DNA of 15,759 bases from Micavibrio sp. UBA7689 (GTDB lineage: Bacteria; Pseudomonadota; Alphaproteobacteria; Micavibrionales; Micavibrionaceae), in assembly GCA_002482805.1 (NCBI GenBank), contig DLGR01000021.1:73276-89034 (forward strand), in the 5' to 3' direction. Made by a program: the position numbers and the translations under genes. Positions 13,355 through 15,759 of this stretch are shown here, in pieces. Every line of letters begins with the position of its first letter. Positions within the stretch are counted from its first letter, which is position 1. Under the pieces are notes generated by a model, which was not told where the DNA came from, did no database searches, and was given only the letters and a program-made list of their open reading frames with translations.

Positions 13355-15274
13355 CTAGGTGCTAAAAATCGTTTTCGCAATATGCTTGGCGGCCAATTGC
13401 GCGGTTTCATACTGTTTTTCCGGCGAATCATGGTCTTGGAAGATGTCCGGCAAATGCATGGTACGTGCCTTCAATTTGCCGTTATCCAGCAGCCCTTCGC
13501 GGGAGAGGAATTCGAGAACATAAGAGCCGAAACCGCCGATAGATCCTTCTTCGACAGTAATGATCGCCTTGTGGTTTTTGGCGAGGTCGCGGATAAGCGC
13601 TTCATCCAATGGCTTCGCAAAGCGTGCATCGGCGACGGTGACGGAAATGTTTTTCTGGGCAACCAGTTCCGCCGCCATCAATGCTTCGTGCAGGCGCGTG
13701 CCGAAGGAAAGAATGGCAATATCGGTGCCTTCTTTCACAATACGGCCTTTGCCGATCTCCAGCATTCTGCCTTCGGCCGGCATTTCCACGCCGAAACCTT
13801 CGCCGCGCGGGTAGCGTAAGGCGATCGGACCTTCGCTGTATGCAGCTGCAGTTGCAACCATATGCACCAGTTCGGCTTCGTCCCCAGCCGCCATCAAAAC
13901 CATATTCGGAAGGCATCCCAGATAAGCTACGTCGAACGATCCTGCATGTGTCGCGCCGTCGGCGCCGACCAATCCTGCGCGGTCCATCGCAAAACGCACC
14001 GGCAGATTTTGTAATGCCACGTCATGCACGATCTGGTCGTAAGCGCGTTGCAGGAAGGTGGAGTAAATTGTTGCGAACGGCTTGAATCCCTCGCAAGCAA
14101 GACCTGCGGCAAACGTCACGGCATGTTGTTCGGCGATGCCGACATCGAATGTGCGCTCAGGAAATTCATATCCGAACAGATCCAATCCCGTGCCACTCGG
14201 CATTGCACCCGTGATAGCGACGATCTTTTCGTCTTTGCGTGCTTCGGCAATCAAACTCTGCGCGAAAACTTTGGTGTAGGTTGGCGCGTTGGCTTTCGCC
14301 TTGTGCTGGCTGCCAGTAACCACATCGAATTTCGTCACGCCGTGCATTTTATCGGCCGATGATTCCGCAGGCGCATAGCCTTTGCCTTTTTTGGTGATGG
14401 CGTGGATCAGAACAGGCCCGTTTGGCGGGTTGTCTTTCATGTTCTTAAGGATGGAAACAAGGTGTTCCAGATCATGCCCGTCGACGGGACCTATATAATA
14501 GAATCCCATTTCCTCGAACATGGTGCCGCCACCTATGGCTGCCCGCGCTGTTTCTTCCACACGCTTGGCCGCGTTCTTGATGGGGGCGGGAAGCATGTTC
14601 GCGAATTTTTTGGCGACATCGCGAGCGGTAATATATGGCTTGCTTGATACAAGATTCGTCAAATGCTCGCTCATCGCGCCTACGGGTGGAGCGATGGACA
14701 TGTTGTTATCATTTAGAATGACGATCATTTTGGATTTGAGCGTGCCCGCATTGTTCATAGCTTCGTAAGCCATACCTGCTGACATCGCTCCATCGCCGAT
14801 CACGGCGATGATGTGGTTGTCGCCGCCGGAAAGATCACGCGCCACCGCCATACCCAAGCCTGCAGATATAGAGGTCGAAGAGTGTGCCGCGCCGAACGGG
14901 TCGTATTCGCTCTCGCTACGTTTGGTGAAACCCGACAATCCTCCGCCCATGCGCAGCGTACGGATGCGATCTCTGCGACCAGTTAGAATTTTATGCGGAT
15001 AGGCTTGGTGGCCGACATCCCATATGAGCTTGTCCTTGGGTGTATCAAACACGGCATGAATGGCCACGGTCAATTCTACAACGCCGAGGCCAGCCCCCAG
15101 ATGTCCACCAGTGACGGAAACCGCATCGATGGTTTCGGTGCGAAGTTCATCTGCAACTTGTTTCAATTGTTCAATATCCAAGCCGCGCAAATCCGCCGGA
15201 TCGTTGATTTGATCCAGCAAAGGGGTGCGGCTTATTTGTGCCGTTTCCTGTGCTTTGTCAGCGGCTTGTTTCAT
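13355..15274 (-). CDS. dxs: 1-deoxy-D-xylulose-5-phosphate synthase
   Basis: Thiamine-diphosphate enzyme that joins pyruvate and glyceraldehyde 3-phosphate, the first and flux-setting step of the MEP isoprenoid pathway, also feeding thiamine and B6. The 639 residues are typical. Seen are GGHLGAGLG (56-64, H58), DVGHQAYPHK (86-95, H89), the FGAAHSSTSISAGLG segment (H131), the diphosphate motif GDGAMSAG (160-167) closing with LNDNNMSI, and the transketolase-like catalytic glutamate E382 in AEQHAV. The C-terminal transketolase domain is complete. ATG 15274 has AAGG five bases upstream. It lies 55 bp downstream of ispA, the usual alphaproteobacterial order, and so both steps of isoprenoid chain building are probably cotranscribed. 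Confidence 0.98.
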   Translation of the reverse strand: MKQAADKAQETAQISRTPLLDQINDPADLRGLDIEQLKQVADELRTETIDAVSVTGGHLGAGLGVVELTVAIHAVFDTPKDKLIWDVGHQAYPHKILTGRRDRIRTLRMGGGLSGFTKRSESEYDPFGAAHSSTSISAGLGMAVARDLSGGDNHIIAVIGDGAMSAGMAYEAMNNAGTLKSKMIVILNDNNMSIAPPVGAMSEHLTNLVSSKPYITARDVAKKFANMLPAPIKNAAKRVEETARAAIGGGTMFEEMGFYYIGPVDGHDLEHLVSILKNMKDNPPNGPVLIHAITKKGKGYAPAESSADKMHGVTKFDVVTGSQHKAKANAPTYTKVFAQSLIAEARKDEKIVAITGAMPSGTGLDLFGYEFPERTFDVGIAEQHAVTFAAGLACEGFKPFATIYSTFLQRAYDQIVHDVALQNLPVRFAMDRAGLVGADGATHAGSFDVAYLGCLPNMVLMAAGDEAELVHMVATAAAYSEGPIALRYPRGEGFGVEMPAEGRMLEIGKGRIVKEGTDIAILSFGTRLHEALMAAELVAQKNISVTVADARFAKPLDEALIRDLAKNHKAIITVEEGSIGGFGSYVLEFLSREGLLDNGKLKARTMHLPDIFQDHDSPEKQYETAQLAAKHIAKTIFST

Positions 15275-15329
15275 AGGGACCTTTTTTAAACAACTTTATG
15301 GCTATTTGCCATAGAAAAAGGGGCGATTT

Positions 15330-15759
15330 TTAGGATCTACGCTGCAGGACGTAACGGGCCAGTTCTTCGAGCATTTCCGCGCGGCCTTCAAATACTTTGA
15401 GGTGGCGGCAGGCTTGATCGACCAGCATTTCCGCCCGTGATTTTGCCTGTTCCTTACCCATCGTGGATACAAAGGTGGATTTACCCGCTTTTTCGTCCTG
15501 ATTGGCGGGCTTGCCCGTCATCATGGTTGTGGATTCTACATCCAGAATGTCGTCCGTCACCTGGAAGGCGAGGCCGAGATCGAAGGCGTAATTGTTGAGC
15601 GCCTTCTTGTGCATGTCATCGGCCTTGCCGAGGATCGCGCCGGCTTCGCAAGCGAACGCCATCAATTTTCCGGTCTTCATGCGTTGCATGCGGGAAATGG
15701 TGCCCAGATCGAATTCTTCGTTTTCGCCGATCAGGTCGAGCATCTGTCCGCCGACCATG
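15330..15759 (-). CDS. ispA: Farnesyl diphosphate synthase (polyprenyl synthetase), 5' end outside window
   Basis: Trans-prenyltransferase that condenses isopentenyl diphosphate with allylic diphosphates to give geranyl and farnesyl diphosphate. Only the C-terminal half, about 143 residues, is in the window. The frame is open to the right edge, so the ATG at 15758 is an internal methionine. Seen are GGQMLDL near the start, the MKTGKLMAFACEAGA helix, and the second aspartate-rich motif in FQVTDDILDVE, followed by GKPANQDEKAGKSTFVSTMG. The first DDxxD motif lies outside. It runs into dxs after a 55-bp gap. GGPP or longer-chain synthases share these motifs, but the position before dxs favours IspA. 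Confidence 0.93.
   Translation of the reverse strand, partial: MVGGQMLDLIGENEEFDLGTISRMQRMKTGKLMAFACEAGAILGKADDMHKKALNNYAFDLGLAFQVTDDILDVESTTMMTGKPANQDEKAGKSTFVSTMGKEQAKSRAEMLVDQACRHLKVFEGRAEMLEELARYVLQRRS

Noticed and set aside
13286..13819. 177-codon open frame on the plus strand
   Set aside because: It is antisense to the dxs end and HAD start and has no ribosome site or recognisable motif.
1..15759. Mobile element, prophage, defence island or CRISPR array
   Set aside because: No transposase, integrase, direct-repeat array or phage gene is visible; coding style is uniform and the genes are mostly housekeeping.

Overview
The window reads as an ordinary, gene-dense stretch of an alphaproteobacterial chromosome. 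Base composition looks moderate and even, and I see no tRNA, rRNA, insertion sequence, phage gene or CRISPR array. The protein sequences (DxS, FabI, AroC, PdxH, a 17-kDa-antigen-like glycine-zipper lipoprotein, a DUF4189 protein) and the pdxH / fabI / aroC neighbourhood point to Alphaproteobacteria. A Rhodospirillales- or Micavibrio-like lineage is my guess from sequence feel, not a proven placement.

Layout, left to right. (1) 1-764: 3' part of a PfkB-family sugar kinase, most likely ribokinase, cut by the left edge. (2) 2080-776, minus strand: a probable three-gene unit of a CheY-like response regulator with a short basic tail, an unrecognised 163-aa protein whose Shine-Dalgarno overlaps the regulator's stop codon, and a 60-aa YjfB-like putative motility protein. 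(3) 2295-2705, plus strand: a small DUF1025-type 'metallopeptidase' that has lost both zinc histidines. (4) 5218-2709, minus strand: pdxH followed at once by htpG. (5) 5316-5792: a glycine-zipper lipoprotein closed by a perfect Rho-independent terminator. (6) 7300-5849, minus strand: a 483-aa protein I do not recognise, with a possible decayed zincin motif. (7) 7462-10660, plus strand: fabI, aroC, a secreted DUF4189 protein and a VanX/DdpX-like M15 dipeptidase, all closely spaced. (8) 10829-12670: two-domain signal peptide peptidase SppA. (9) 15759-12656, minus strand: ispA (5' end beyond the right edge), dxs and a HAD phosphatase, whose end overlaps the sppA end.

Functionally the region is mostly housekeeping: isoprenoid precursor synthesis (dxs, ispA), type II fatty acid synthesis (fabI), chorismate (aroC), vitamin B6 (pdxH), protein folding (htpG), envelope proteolysis and peptidoglycan dipeptide salvage (sppA, M15). 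I found no complete new system. The parts most worth a second look are three peptidase-like proteins whose metal-binding residues depart from their family pattern (2295-2705, 5849-7300, 9893-10660) and the response-regulator / unknown / YjfB-like unit.
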